Below, piece after piece: positions 23,244-34,672 of a DNA stretch of 64,000 nucleotides. This DNA is from Liriodendron chinense (taxonomy: Eukaryota; Streptophyta; Magnoliopsida; Magnoliales; Magnoliaceae): NCBI GenBank assembly GCA_003013855.2, contig PVNU02001123.1:61389-125388 (forward strand). Direction: 5' to 3'. The first letter of the stretch is position 1. Each line of letters begins with the position of its first letter. The notes beneath the pieces are model-generated. The model was not told the origin of the DNA. It ran no database searches and saw only the letters and a list, made by a program, of their open reading frames with translations. The position numbers and the translations under genes are program-made.

Positions 23244-24007
23244 AATTAGTTGTACATGCAACGGTTGCAATTGTAGGCTATATATGACATAGTTCCAACT
23301 GATAATGCAATGATTGGTTTAGATCAATCTCATAACTATCAAGGTAGGACTTGCGTTATTAATGAGCATACATATTTTTATGGGCATGAAATATTATTTG
23401 ACAACTTTGGATAGATTTGTATTAGAAGATGACTTCTCTGGAGATTGAGAAGACATAGGTAAGTAAGAGAATCATAGGTTAACTCTTCCCACAACTACTC
23501 TATCTATTTAATGTGCATTCGGTCCTCAATTCCATATATTCTGACACACATTTCTCTTCCCATTGGAGAGCATATGGACATAGTTGTAGAGGACGTAAAT
23601 GGGCTAGAAATCAAACAATCACCACTATAGGTTCTACGTGCTAATTAGTTGTACATGCAACGGTTGGAATTGTAGGCCATATATGACATAGTTCCAACTG
23701 ATAATGCAATGATCAGTTTAGATCAATCTCATAACTATCAAGGTAGGACCTACGTTATTAATGAGCATACATATTTTTATGGGGCATGAAATACTATTTG
23801 ACAACTTTGGATAGATTTGTATTAAAAGATGACTTCTCTCGAGATTGAGAAGACATAGGTAAGTAGGAGAATCATGGGTTAACTCTTCCCACAACTACTC
23901 TATCTATTTAATGTGCATTCAGTCCTCAGTTCCATACATTCTAACACACATTTCTCTTTCTATTGGAGAGCATATGGACATATATAGGTGTAGAGGACGT
24001 AGAAGAC
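23244..24007. repeat. Direct tandem duplication, two units of about 399 bp
   Basis: Unit 1 starts ATTAGTTGTACATGCAACGG at 23,245 and unit 2 repeats it at 23,644. The units stay collinear through CATATTTTTATGGG, AGATTGAGAAGACATAGGT and GAGAGCATATGGACATA. Differences are scattered substitutions and small indels. No coding frame is shared. Confidence 0.85.
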
Positions 24008-24584
24008 TGACTTGCAACGATCTTCTTAAGGGTTCTCAATAGTTACGCATTTAAAACACTTGAATACCCTAGATTTGATGCTAGTAAAGAGCGTGAAATC
24101 TGCTGTAATTTATCTTGAATGTGGTATTAGAGGAATACTATGCATCAATCTTGGGCATTGTTTTAAATTCTACGAGATTATTTCTAGACTCGATTAGAGG
24201 TTGTAGGATCTTGGTGGCAAACAGGCCATTCAAACTGAAATGGTGTCACCAGAATCCGACAAGCGCCATGTCTAGACAGCGTTCGAAATCGAATGGCATA
24301 ATCTAGCCTTGCTATTATATATGATTGGGTAATCCACCCACAACACATCTCTGGTTGCTACCTCATCTGTAAACCCTAGCAAGTAGAAAAAAAAAAAATC
24401 AGGCATCGTCGCTACATAGGGGCAGCGGCAATCCACCCAAATCAAACTCTCTCACAGTCATTATCTCCTCTGCCCATCATCTTGTTCTTCTTGCACCATC
24501 GTTAGCTATTAATGGCAAAAACCCACTCCCCGATCGACAATTGTCATTGTTGTTAATTGTGACCCCATTGTCAACATACAGATT

Positions 24585-24585
<1 letters not shown>

Positions 24586-24630
<45 letters not shown>
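24586..24630. repeat. Poly(A) tract, 45 bp
   Basis: An uninterrupted A run. It could be the tail of a retroposed sequence, but no body with coding capacity or TSD was found. The surrounding 24,008-24,931 holds no supported gene; a plus-strand ORF at 24,807-25,064 runs into the MITE at 24,932 and is not credible. Confidence 0.9.
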
Positions 24631-24632
<2 letters not shown>

Positions 24633-24931
24633 CTCACCACTCGCTGTCAATCCTCAGCTCCAATCAGAGCCCCCCTTTTGAGACTTGCCGCCTTCGCGAT
24701 TTCCTGTTGCCATGGGAAATGCGTCCTTGCGGCGTCTAAACATTTGAGAAGCAGTCATTTTCGGTAGCAGTAAAGGCCACCAAAAACAAGGAAGATGGAC
24801 TAGATAATGGCTTGCTTCCAGTCACTAGTGGTCATGGCGTCAGCGCCAAGGGAGAAGGTAAGGGCAGCTGTGGAGGAAGAAGTTAAGTGCGGCTGGATTT
24901 TGTACGAGAAAGAGAAGACGAGTGACAATTA

Positions 24932-25528
24932 TGGCCTGTTTGGCACCATGGATTTGAAGAGGAGGAGAAGTGGATTTCCTGATATGAATTCTCATCAATT
25001 CCAATTCTTATCAATTCCAGATTTTCTGTTTGGCAGCCAAGATTGGAAGAGAAATCAGACATGAGGGAATGGACGATGTAAATTTTAATCCCATCATATG
25101 CCCATCGTATTAGCCTCGATTTTTAAATCTATGCCGTGCATCCATTTTTATAGATCATTTTATGCTAGGATCCAAAAAAAATAAAGAAAATCCACATCTA
25201 AAGTGGACCATAAAACAAGAAAAAGTGGAGAGTGAGACCTTTATGATGCACAAAAGTTATGGATTAAACTGAAATTTGTGTGGTCCCTTCATCCAGGTCT
25301 TTGTGACCTTATCAACAAGTTGGATGGAAAATATAGATCATGTTGGGTCCCATAGTTAGGGACACATTACGGTGGGTCCCACGTTGGGGAGGATTTCTCC
25401 TCAAATCCCACCTTTTTTAATTCTCTCGGATTCCTCTCAAATCCACTACTCATCAAATCCATGATGCCAGACAGAATAAAGCAATTGGTTTCCCTTTACT
25501 CCTCAAATCCATGGTGCCAAACTGGCCA
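24932..25528. mobile_element. Tourist-like (PIF/Harbinger-type) MITE, 597 bp, TSD TTA
   Basis: The left end TGGCCTGTTTGGCACC is the imperfect complement of the right end GGTGCCAAACTGGCCA; homology continues inward (ATGGATTTGA and TCAAATCCAT). TTA flanks both sides (24,929-24,931 and 25,529-25,531). TIR style and 3-bp TTA duplication fit PIF/Harbinger. Inside it, 25,080-25,380 resembles the fold-back family (AGTGGACCATAAAACAAG, then TTGTGTGGTCCCTTCATCC), suggesting a nested insertion. Confidence 0.7.
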
Positions 25529-26950
25529 TTATGGTTTCAACAATGAGAGTGGTTACGTGCGGCTAGGGTTTTGGATGTGAAAGAGGTTTTCATTTTTTTT
25601 TTTTTTTTTTAGGTTTTTCTTTTTTTTTTAGATTAGGATCTCGACCCCTTTAATCGTGAGCAATAAGGAATTGTGGCTGATCTTGTTTTCCAAAGATGGA
25701 CAATGACTAGTAGGCTTTGGTTATCGAATGGGACCCAATTCTTTTGGGATCTAATCCAGTAGTTGGGCCCGGTTTCAGTTTTCCAAACCTAGTTTATTGG
25801 GACCTATTTGCATCAGATCATTGGCCCAATTTCAAGGTCCATTTTGATGATGTCTCTTAGCCAATTGATGGGTTTCCTTGAATTGTTATGAATGGATATG
25901 TGTTGAGCCATATTTTGGACAACTTTTGGGCCTAATTTAAGGCGGTTTTGGGGCCAATCTTGAGTTGGTTTTGGTCCTGCTTAAACCATTATTATTTGGG
26001 ACAGGCTATGAACACGTTTTAAGGCCAATTTTTTTTTATCTCTCATTGAGGCCCAAATGTAAGCTTGTTTAGGCCTAATTTTAGGTGTCTAATTCAAGAG
26101 CATTTAAGGAATCGATTTTCCATCATTGAATTGTTAACTAACCACCTAAATTGTAGGCTAAAATATAAAGTTTTAATTATTTCTTGTTGAATTGAGTGGA
26201 TGAGTTATAAAGTTTTGTTTTGGATTATCGGCATCAGTTACTTAGGACTAATCTTATTCATTCTTGTCTAAAGGGCATTGGACAAAGTTTATGGGCGTTA
26301 TGTTCATCTAGTCTCTGAGGGTCCATTCATTGCTAGTAACTAGACTACAAACATAAACCCATATGGCTAAGTTCACCCGTCTCTATCTATGAGGCATTGA
26401 GAATATCCATTAAGGGTGATTGGATAGGGTGGGCTCCTAGTTTCTTGGACTTAATGAATACTCTTGGTTACATATCCCACTAAAGTGATCGTGACTTAAG
26501 ATACCCATTGGGTCTTAAATTCAAGGGCATGATGCAAGCATTGTGCATCAAGGACCAATGAGGTGGCATTTGTGTCCAAACAGGCGATCTTCGACCCAAG
26601 AGAGTTCGTCATCTGGCCGGAGCCAAACGGGGTGGGGGATGGTGTTAACGGTGTGGGATCCGATGGTCCATCTTGCCATAAATATGTTAAACTATCTGGG
26701 CTCATGTTATTGATATTCAATCAGCCTCATGTTATGGAGATCGCCCGCTTATTAGAATCTCAGCCCAAAGGAAGGGGTCGTAATGGTGCATTGAGTTTCA
26801 TATCAGGATTTGATGATTAAGCTTGTCATCTTGGATAATCTAATCGACTACCCCATTGATTAGATAAAATTTAGTATAATCAATGTCTCTAATTTAATGT
26901 TTAAGGTTTAAATGGCGTATTTCCTCTTATGTGAACCGTTGCACCTTTTA
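25529..26950. other. Intergenic region, T-tracts and GGGCC-rich text, no gene seen
   Basis: Poly-T runs at 25,590-25,630. 25,740-26,110 has many GGGCC/GGCCC words and resembles 43,100-43,680 in style. No ORF with recognisable domains. Confidence 0.4.
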
Positions 26951-27155
26951 TGTTGTAGTCATCAATATTGAATCCATTCTGTCCCAAATTAAAGGCATCC
27001 CTATCCTAAGTGGCAATAACTTCTTGAAATAGAAAAAAAGTATCAGAAATAATTATTCGTTATATGGAATTAGACTTAGTCCTTAATGAGGATCAACCTT
27101 CAAAACCAAATAAATCCAGTCATGCCTATGATATTGCCAAATATAATAAGTGAGA
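26950..27155 (+). pseudogene. Ty1/copia gag N-terminal fragment (plus strand)
   Basis: Plus-strand translation around 26,990-27,150 gives ILSGNNFLK then MELDLVLNEDQPSKPN and SSHAYDIAKYNK, typical copia gag. Stops stand where tryptophan is expected (TAG at 27,030 after NNFLK; TGA at 27,151 after KYNK), and a frameshift lies between them. It abuts a minus-strand copia pol fragment, so the two come from different elements or an inversion. Confidence 0.6.
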
Positions 27156-27860
27156 ATAAGTGAATAAGGGAATATCCAACCACTTGTAGATTTTGATTCA
27201 ATACTATCTGCATTCCAACTTGCATCGATGTACCCTTTAAGTACAATGGGATATGACTTATAATATAGTCCAGAATCTATAGTTCCTTTTAGATACCTCA
27301 GAACCCTAGAAATTGCATTCCAGTGTTCTTGTCCTGGATTACGGGTATACTTACTTGGTATTCTTACTGTGAATGCTATATCGGGTCTAGTACAATTCGT
27401 TGCATACATCAACCTCCTAATAATACTAGTATATGCTTGTTGAGATTTACATCTACCAGTATTTTTAACCAATTTAATACTTGATTAAAATGGGGTTGAA
27501 ACCGGTTTACTATCATAGTCATTAAACATCTTTAACACTTTCTTTAGATAATGAGATCGTGTCAAGGCTATTTCATCATTAAGATTATAAATCTTAATAT
27601 CTAATATTACATCGGCTTTACCCATATTCTTCATGTTGAAGTTGGTGCTTAGAAACTTTTTAGTTTCTTTCACACAATTCACATTTGGTCCAAATATTAA
27701 CATATCATCTACATACAGGCAGATAACGATGTGACACTTGGTATATATGTACTTATCTGCTTGGTTTACTCTAAAATTATTAGATTACACTATTTGATCA
27801 AACTTCTCATGCCATTGCTTAGGAGCTTACTTGAGCCCATAGAGAGATTTGACCAGTTTA
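27140..27860 (-). pseudogene. Old Ty1/copia pol fragment (RT end and RNase H), left half
   Basis: Minus-strand blocks: CLYVDDMLIFGPNV (RT catalytic YVDD), KKFLSTNFNMKNMGKADVIL, IIRRLMYATNCTRPDIAF and HWNAISRVLRYLKGTIDSGL. There are several stops, including one at about 27,830 in the SLYGLK-APKQWHEKF block. The fragment ends at GTTTA (27,856-27,860), the target duplication of the 17-kb copia element; the sequence continues at 45,002. Confidence 0.8.
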
Positions 27861-28326
27861 TGTTAGACTTAATCTTAATGCGGAATAATCGGATCGTCTA
27901 TGCATCGAATAATGGAGATTCCATACTGTAATCTTAAAACCATACCTGATTGGGAAGACATTCCCGATGCCGCCGTGTTGCTGATAAGAAATCTTGGTCT
28001 TCCGCACCTTACACCTTTAGGAGAATCACTTAATGGGACTAGGGTTTTCTCTTGTGTGTTGGTGAGGGGACCAAGACATATATTTATAGGAAAGAGGGCC
28101 AGAGAAGCTTACCCATCACGCTTCTCTCCTCTAGGGTCTCCACACCGTAGGTTTCCATATCAGGCTTAATAACCGCGCATAGGGACCATGGTTCAAGCGT
28201 CTCGCCCCAAACCTATTTACAATGATCACAACTATAGTGGGGCCCACTGAATCGCTCAATCTGAATATTTCAACGGTCATGATCTAAACAGATGATCATA
28301 TGTGGCCCACCTAATGGAGTCTTACA
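27861..28326 (-). mobile_element. 3' LTR of the 17-kb copia element
   Basis: 466 bp. On the minus strand it is preceded by a purine-rich tract (AAGTGGGAGAA, plus-strand 28,327-28,337) that fits a polypurine tract. Confidence 0.9.
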
Positions 28327-28887
28327 TTCTCCCACTTGGGCTACACTGATCTCTGAAAGAAAACAAAACATTTTATTTTATTTTGTAAAAAATATTTTAT
28401 AAAACATATTTGTTTCAAAAGTTCCTAATGGGCGCCCTACTGATTTCAAAACAATACCGTTGGATAATTATGAGCAACACTTGTCAGATCCGGTCCATCA
28501 AGACCACTGATATTGAATCGTGGTAGTCAACACAACATTTAATATTTTCGAAGTGTGACGAATCACAATCACAGATACCAATAGCCTTAACGACATGGAT
28601 CAATGATATGGGGTGTGGTATGAAGATTACACTTCTTATGTGATCATACGTGTTTATCTTCAAGTGGTCTTACTGAACGTGTCTCCAAGACACAAACCAA
28701 AGTCTTGCTTACTCAAAACTAAATGTGCACACTGAAGGAGAAGCAAGATATAAACTGAAAAATAGAATCATCAATGCATAAAAGATATCTCTAAATAATG
28801 TCTGGATATAATCGGATCATACATGAAAACTCCCACTACTGAAATACATCCTTGGGATCAACAACTCCCATAGACGTCACATGCTCC
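28327..28887 (-). other. 3' untranslated stretch and PPT of the 17-kb copia element
   Basis: About 560 bp between the pol stop and the LTR, AT-rich around 28,370-28,420. Nothing else was seen. Confidence 0.6.
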
Positions 28888-30680
28888 TTAAAGAGTGTGA
28901 TAGGAAGGCCTTTTAGTGAGAGGATCCGCTATCATCTGCCTTGTGCCGATGAGTTCCACAGACACTTGACGATTCTGAACTCTCTCCTTCACAACAAGAT
29001 ATTTGATGTCAATGTGCTTTGACCTCGATGAATGCTTGTTGTTGTTGGAGAAGTTAACTGCAACTGAACTATTACAATAGATTTTCAATGGTTTCGGGAT
29101 CATCTGCGCAACCCGTAAACCAAAGAAAAAGATCTGAAGCCAGACCGCCTGATTCGTGGCTTCATGACAAGCTACATACTCTGCTTCCATGGTAGATGAT
29201 GCCGTAATCGACTGTTTCACGCTCTTCCAAGATACGGCTCCACCAACCATCATGAATACATAGCCCGAGGTGGACTTCTTGCTGTTGAGACAACCAGCAA
29301 AATCTGCATCTGTATATCCTACCAACTCCAAATGGTCGGATCTTCTGTATGTGAGTTCGAAGTCCTTTGTCATTTGCAGGTAGCGCAACACTTTCTTTAC
29401 AGCTATCCAATGGTTCCTTCCTGGATTGCTGAGGTACCTGCCCAACATTCCAACCACAAAAGCAATATCTGGACGCGTACAGACCTGAGCATACATGATG
29501 CTTCCTACTGCTGACGCAAACGGAATAGCTTTCATCTTGTCCTTTTCTAGGTCATTCTTAGGACACTGAAATTGACCAAATTTGTCACCTTTTACAATAA
29601 GTGCTTGGCCAGGAGCACAACCTTGCATGCCAAACCTTTCGAGAACCCTATCAATATAGGCCCTCTGCGACAAGCCAAGTAATCCACGTAATCTGTCCCG
29701 GCTAATCTGAATGCCGATGACAAAAGAAGCATCACCAAGATCTTTCATCTCAAAATTTTGAGATAGAAATTTCTTAGTCTCACGCAACAATCCAATATCA
29801 CTACTGGCCAATAAAATGTCGTCAACATACAAGACCAAAATGATAAACTTACTCCCACTGATTTTCACATATGTGCACTCATCCGCAATGTTTTCAATGA
29901 AACCATATGAGGAAACAACTTCATGAAACTTTAGGTACCAGTGTCGTGATGCCTGTTTCAACCCATAAATGGACTTCTTAAGTTTGCAGACCAGATGTTC
30001 TGAGCCTTTGGCTTTAAAACCTTCTGGCTGCAACATATATACATTCTCCATTAGATCTCCATTGAGAAACGCAGTTTTCACGTCCATTTGATGTAGCTCC
30101 AAATCTATATGAGCCACAAGAGCCATAATGGTTCTAAAGGAGTCTTACTTTAATACAGGTGAGAAAGTCTCCTTAAAGTCAATGCCCTCACACTGAGTGA
30201 AACCCTTTGCAACTAGCCTGGCTTTATACCTTTCGATATTGCCCTTAGAGTTCCGTTTGGTTTTAAATACCCATTTGCAACCAATTAGCCTAATCCCTTC
30301 AGGCAATTCAACAAGGTCCCGAACTTTGTTGTCCTTCATGGATTTCAATTCATCCTTTATGGCATCGAACCAATGAGAAGAATCCGCACTTTGTTCGACC
30401 TGTGAAATGGATACAGGATCCTTTTCAACCCCAATGTCAAACTCATGCTCCTGCAAATAGATGATGTAATTAACTGGTATTGCAGATCTTCTCTCTCTAT
30501 GTGATCGTCTTAATGGCTCATTATTCTGAATTAGGTTTTCCATTTCCTCATCAATGGGTTGTATTTGAGGTTGTGCATGGTCGTCCATGGGGATCTCAGG
30601 GTCCACTACTGGACGGACAACCATGCTACTCTGAATGATTGTAGTGGGAATCACAATCCGCTCTTCCTCAAATACAATAT
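28888..30680 (-). pseudogene. Copia pol, reverse transcriptase and RNase H part (17-kb element)
   Basis: Minus-strand frame: a connection region (RRSHRERRSAIPVNYI), RT start (WFDAIKDELKSMKDN, WVFKTKRNSKGNIERYKARL), HQMDVKTAFLNGDL, YVDDILLASSD, then RNase H (GYTDADFAGCLNSKKSTSG, SSTMEAEYVACHEA, HIDIKYLVVKERV) ending at 28,888. One stop near 30,142 splits it (after SPVLK). Otherwise the 412- and 169-codon stretches stay open. At 30,680 it is cut by the gag-only element; the frame resumes at 36,689. Confidence 0.9.
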
Positions 30681-32695
30681 TGAAAGTGCGGTTTTACCGC
30701 TTGTAGAGATACTCGGAGATATGTCTATGGACCTAGAGGGGGGGTGAATAGGACCTTTTTAAAATTCTTTTCCCCTACTTATGCAATTCAACAAGTTTAA
30801 GCTAGGTAAGCAAGAACACCTTGGCTTCCAAGCCTTGGTGGGTCCAATCACAAGACTAGCAAGAGTTAAGCAATAACCAAACCTAGTCTAAGCATGCATA
30901 GGTAAGAAAATGATTCAACTAATTAAGCTACTAACCTATGCACCTTGTGTAGACTTATGAGATTGGATCAATGAGCTCAAGTCTACACAAGTAGTGAAGG
31001 TACATCTTGTGCGAGGATGCCTAAAAAGTGCCTAGCATGCATTCATATCAATCATTCATAATTAAGCAATTAAACTAACAATGCAAAGATATCAATGTGC
31101 TCAATAACAATCAAAAACACAAGGATGTATAGTGGTTCGACTACGTGTCTACTCCACTCCCGGTTCAAGTACTCAACCCCTTTGAGCACACCGGCATTCA
31201 CTATCGGAGGTTTTAAATGAGGTTCACCTCTCAACCTTTACACGGAGGTTTTATCGGTTCACCTCTCAACCGTATCCGGAGTTTTAGACATAGGCTAACT
31301 CTCAACCTTATCGCACGTTTTACTCCCGTGTCGGAGGCTCCCCCTTGGAGACTTAGTTTAGGCCCGGCTAACGGGCCAAGGAACGGCTAACGTCCCTAAG
31401 GCGAGTTGACAAACAAACTCTAAAATGGACTCTCAAATGAGACAACTTACTTGTCGGATGAGCCCCTTGTTTAGCGCCGTATTGGGTTGCTTGATCTCCG
31501 CTCTCCCGTGCTTCAATCAGCGTCCCTTTGCTCCCTCGATCGTGCCGCCGTTGCGTTGCCAATGCCTCAGCCACATTCGATCAAACACCTTGCATGCGAT
31601 GCCTTGAAATGCCCAAGGTGCTAGGAGGATGGGTGAATCTCATACATGGGATGTGTAGGTTGTTCCAACTAGGAGATTCACCTAGAGAGTCTTCTAGAGG
31701 TCTTGGACAAAGGATATACCTATGTGGAATAGTGTCACACCTCTAGATTTGAGAGATGAATCAAGTCATCTCTTGATAGCATTTGAATGCCCATACTTGT
31801 GTTTGAAACACAAGGGATATGACTTGAGAACCTCCTCTTTGAGGCCCCAAATGATGTACAAGATAAGTGTAGAATGGGCTCTCAAAAACTTCTCCCCGTT
31901 GCCCAAGAATGGAGCACCATATATATAGAAAAGAGGGCTCCAACGGCTCTAAAACGGGCAGAAAACGGTCATAAACGACCTGACCCGACCGGTCATGACC
32001 GGTCGGACACCCCTGCTGAAGGTAGACATCAAATGCACAGGGCCAATTCACTGGCCGACCGGTCATGACCGGCCGGCCCCCCTGCTGAAAGACAAGCATA
32101 ACATAGGCCAAACACATGGGCCGACCGGTCATGACCGGTCGGACCCCCTCACTGGACAGCCTCAATATATCAGGCCGACCGGTCATGACCGGTCGGCCAC
32201 TCTTGCTGGACGGCCTAGATTGTGAAGGCCGACCGGTCATGACCGGTCGGCCAGGCTTGCTGAACCCTTCCATTATGAAGGCCGACCGGTCATGACCGGT
32301 CGGCTGGCCATATGTAAATGCAGCAGGGCTGCTGGCCGACCGGTCTTGACCGGTCGGACCAGCCTGGGTCCCCTCTTCAACAAGCTGAGTTCCATTTTCT
32401 TCAGCCTGTATATGAAGTCCTAGGTTGGAATGATCAAATGTGACACCTAGGGCCTATCTATGATGCCTAAAGGGTTCTAATTATGGTCAAGGACATCAAA
32501 GAAACAAAGGGGATAGGTTTTGGTCGAGGTTAAGGCACCAAGGCATCTCATTTACCTGAATCTTCTTCCTTGATGCGGCTGGACGTCTTGAGTCTTCTTT
32601 CTTCGTCTTCTTTGGGCTCAACCGACTCTAGACTCACTGCTGTAAGTGATTGACAAACAAGGTGCACTAGTATGCCACGAAAAAGTGCACTAACA
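30681..32695 (-). mobile_element. 3' LTR of the gag-only element
   Basis: 2,015 bp. It contains seven copies of a GACCGGTC-based palindrome (see array). ORFs inside it, with repeated GRPVMTGRP or TGHDRS, reflect the palindrome and are not genes. Confidence 0.9.
31980..32362. repeat. Array of seven GACCGGTCATGACCGGTC palindromes in the LTR
   Basis: The 18-bp core is a perfect palindrome made of two GACCGGTC palindromes joined by AT. Copies start near 31,986, 32,056, 32,121, 32,175, 32,229, 32,282 and 32,337, spaced 53-70 bp by unlike sequence; the last has CTT in place of CAT. Several extend symmetrically by GG-CC pairs to about 26 bp. Spacer sequences do not match each other. Confidence 0.85.
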
Positions 32696-33513
32696 ATCTC
32701 CCCCTTTGTCAATTACTTACAAAAACTTAACCTACCAAAACAAATTACATGTTCAAGATATTACAATGATAAAGCATAAATTACAGGACTCTTGACATGC
32801 CTAAACTAAGCTGCTCCTCTTCAGTTTGCTCCCCCACAACCTGTCAATCCCTGCATCACAAAACAAAGCAAACTAGTTTTGGTGGGATTTGATCTTTCTC
32901 CCCCTTTTTGTTAGCAATTGACAAACTATTCTCTCCCCCTTAATGATATGCCAATAAGGTTAAGGTAAGAGAAGATAGTGTGTCGCAGTTATAACTATAA
33001 GCACATGCTAAAACGGAGAGTGTAGGGTGCATGAATCATTAATACATGGAGCATGCTAAGAAACATGATTAACAGAAAGATATAACTGTCTAAGCATAGG
33101 TAATCATGCAATATTGGTCAAGAACATACATTTGTAATGAAGCACAAAGGACTTATAGTCCAATCAACCAACCTCCCCTATTGGTATATCAAGACCAATA
33201 CTAAGCAAAGATTAGCATACATGAAGCTTAAAACTCAAGATGATTAACTAATCTAAGCAAGATGACAATCTAGCAAGCAAATGTATTAATTAAAAGTAAG
33301 GCTAAATCATCAAAATTTGGGCGAATGAGGCTTGAATCCTCTGATTTGCCCATATACACAGAAATGAGGCTGAAATCCTCAGTTTCACCAATAAAAGCAT
33401 AATTAGCTACCCTCACTAACCATGATAAGTTTGAAAAGCCAAAGGGTAGCAAAATTCCACAACACCCTCATAAAATGTAGCATGAGGTGAGGGGTTGGGA
33501 ACTCCTCCTTCAC
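32696..33513 (-). other. Internal 3' region and PPT of the gag-only element
   Basis: On the minus strand AAAGGGGGAGAT directly precedes the LTR (plus-strand 32,696-32,707), a good polypurine tract. About 800 bp between the gag stop and the PPT has no coding content where pol would be expected. Confidence 0.7.
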
Positions 33514-34599
33514 CTAGAAGGGATAGCGGTTGGGATCCCCTCTTAGATAATCTGGTAAAGGGGTCGTGATGGAGGCCAAGAGAGCAAGATCTTTATGTTG
33601 GCTCTCATCATCAGATTCAGACTCCTCCGTATCATCCCAAGTGGCAGCCATGGCCTTTTTACCTTTCGGTTTAGGCCCTTCCGGACATTCCGGGGCAATA
33701 TGGCCACGACGACCGCAACCGTAACAACGGACGGATGAAGGTATGGATGATTTTCCTGTACGCTTATCACCCTTCATGTCCTTCTTGTCACGGCTATTCC
33801 CTCTATCAAATTTGAGGAATCTCTTAAATTTTTTGTTCAATTGTTCTTCCTCATCATCCTCATCATCGCTATCATCCTCCGTCTCACTTTTGATTTTCTT
33901 GTGTCTGTGAGAGGACTTGAAGGCGATGTTCTTCCTTCTAGAGGGGGCTTTAAAGCCTAGCTCAAAGGTTTGTAGGGAACCTATGAGTTCTTCAACTTTC
34001 ATGGTATTAAGATCCCTACACTCTTCAATGGTGGTGACTTTAGAAGAGAACCGTTCCGGAAGAGATCTCAGAATTTTCCTACAAAGCCTATGTTCCGGAA
34101 CCGGATCCCCTAAGCCCCACATATCATTTGTGATTTTGTTCAGTTTGGTATAAAATTCAGTAAACGTTTCATCCTCCTCCATAGTAATATTTTCAAAGAG
34201 AGTGGAGAGGCGCTGGAGTTTAGAATTTTTAACAACATTTGTTCCTTCATGGGTAACTTCCAGAATATCCCATGCTTGTTTACTGGTAGAGCAATTTTGG
34301 ATCCGACCAAATTCTTCTCTTGATACTGAACAAAATATGGCATTCAGGCCTTTGGCATTATTAATACGTTGAGCTTTTTCATGAGCAATCCACAATGCCT
34401 TGTCTTTTGGCCTGAGAACATCCGGCTCACCCTCCTTAGAAATAGTAACCATTGGGGGTTCATATCCAAAATCAACCATGTCCCTCACATCCGAATCAAT
34501 GGATTCCAAGAAGATGCGCATTCGGGCTTTCCAATATGGATAATTTGACCCATCAAAGAATGGAGGCTTAGAGACGGATGAAGAGTCCTCTCTAGACAT
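33514..34599 (-). CDS. Gag protein, SIRE-type copia (UBN2 plus zinc knuckle), 361 aa, intact
   Basis: Structural capsid/nucleocapsid protein of the non-autonomous element. Start at 34,599 (MSREDSSSVSKPPFFDGSNY), about 57 bp inside the PBS. The N-terminal capsid part has FFDGSNYPYWKARMRIFLES, then a UBN2-like region (AWDILEVTHEGTNVV, LIGSLQTFELGF), a basic and acidic linker (ETEDDSDDEDDEEEQ), a CCHC knuckle CYGCGRRGHIAPEC at about residues 293-306, and an acidic C-terminus ending DYLRGDPNRYPF. No stops or frameshifts. It has no protease, integrase or RT downstream. Confidence 0.9.
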   Translation of the reverse strand: MSREDSSSVSKPPFFDGSNYPYWKARMRIFLESIDSDVRDMVDFGYEPPMVTISKEGEPDVLRPKDKALWIAHEKAQRINNAKGLNAIFCSVSREEFGRIQNCSTSKQAWDILEVTHEGTNVVKNSKLQRLSTLFENITMEEDETFTEFYTKLNKITNDMWGLGDPVPEHRLCRKILRSLPERFSSKVTTIEECRDLNTMKVEELIGSLQTFELGFKAPSRRKNIAFKSSHRHKKIKSETEDDSDDEDDEEEQLNKKFKRFLKFDRGNSRDKKDMKGDKRTGKSSIPSSVRCYGCGRRGHIAPECPEGPKPKGKKAMAATWDDTEESESDDESQHKDLALLASITTPLPDYLRGDPNRYPF

Positions 34600-34655
34600 A
34601 TTTTCAAGTTTCTCTTTAGGATCTACCTCTAGGCAATTAAGCCCTTAAAGAGGAA

Positions 34656-34670
34656 CCCGCTCTGATACCA
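34656..34670 (-). other. Primer binding site of the gag-only element
   Basis: TGGTATCAGAGCGGG on the minus strand, three bases from the LTR end; the first 12 bases match the tRNA-iMet complement. Confidence 0.9.
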
Positions 34671-34672
34671 AT

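Noticed and set aside
24807..25064. 85-codon plus-strand ORF
   Set aside because: Its second half is the TIR region of the Tourist-like MITE; the first half has no recognisable domain.
31761..32273. 170-codon minus-strand ORF with repeated GRPVMTGRP
   Set aside because: Reading frames on both strands stay open because the palindrome repeats; no domain, and it sits inside an LTR.
31980..32362. CRISPR-like array (short palindromic repeats with unlike spacers)
   Set aside because: It lies within a plant LTR, spacers are identical in both LTRs, and there are no cas genes; it is an LTR palindrome array.
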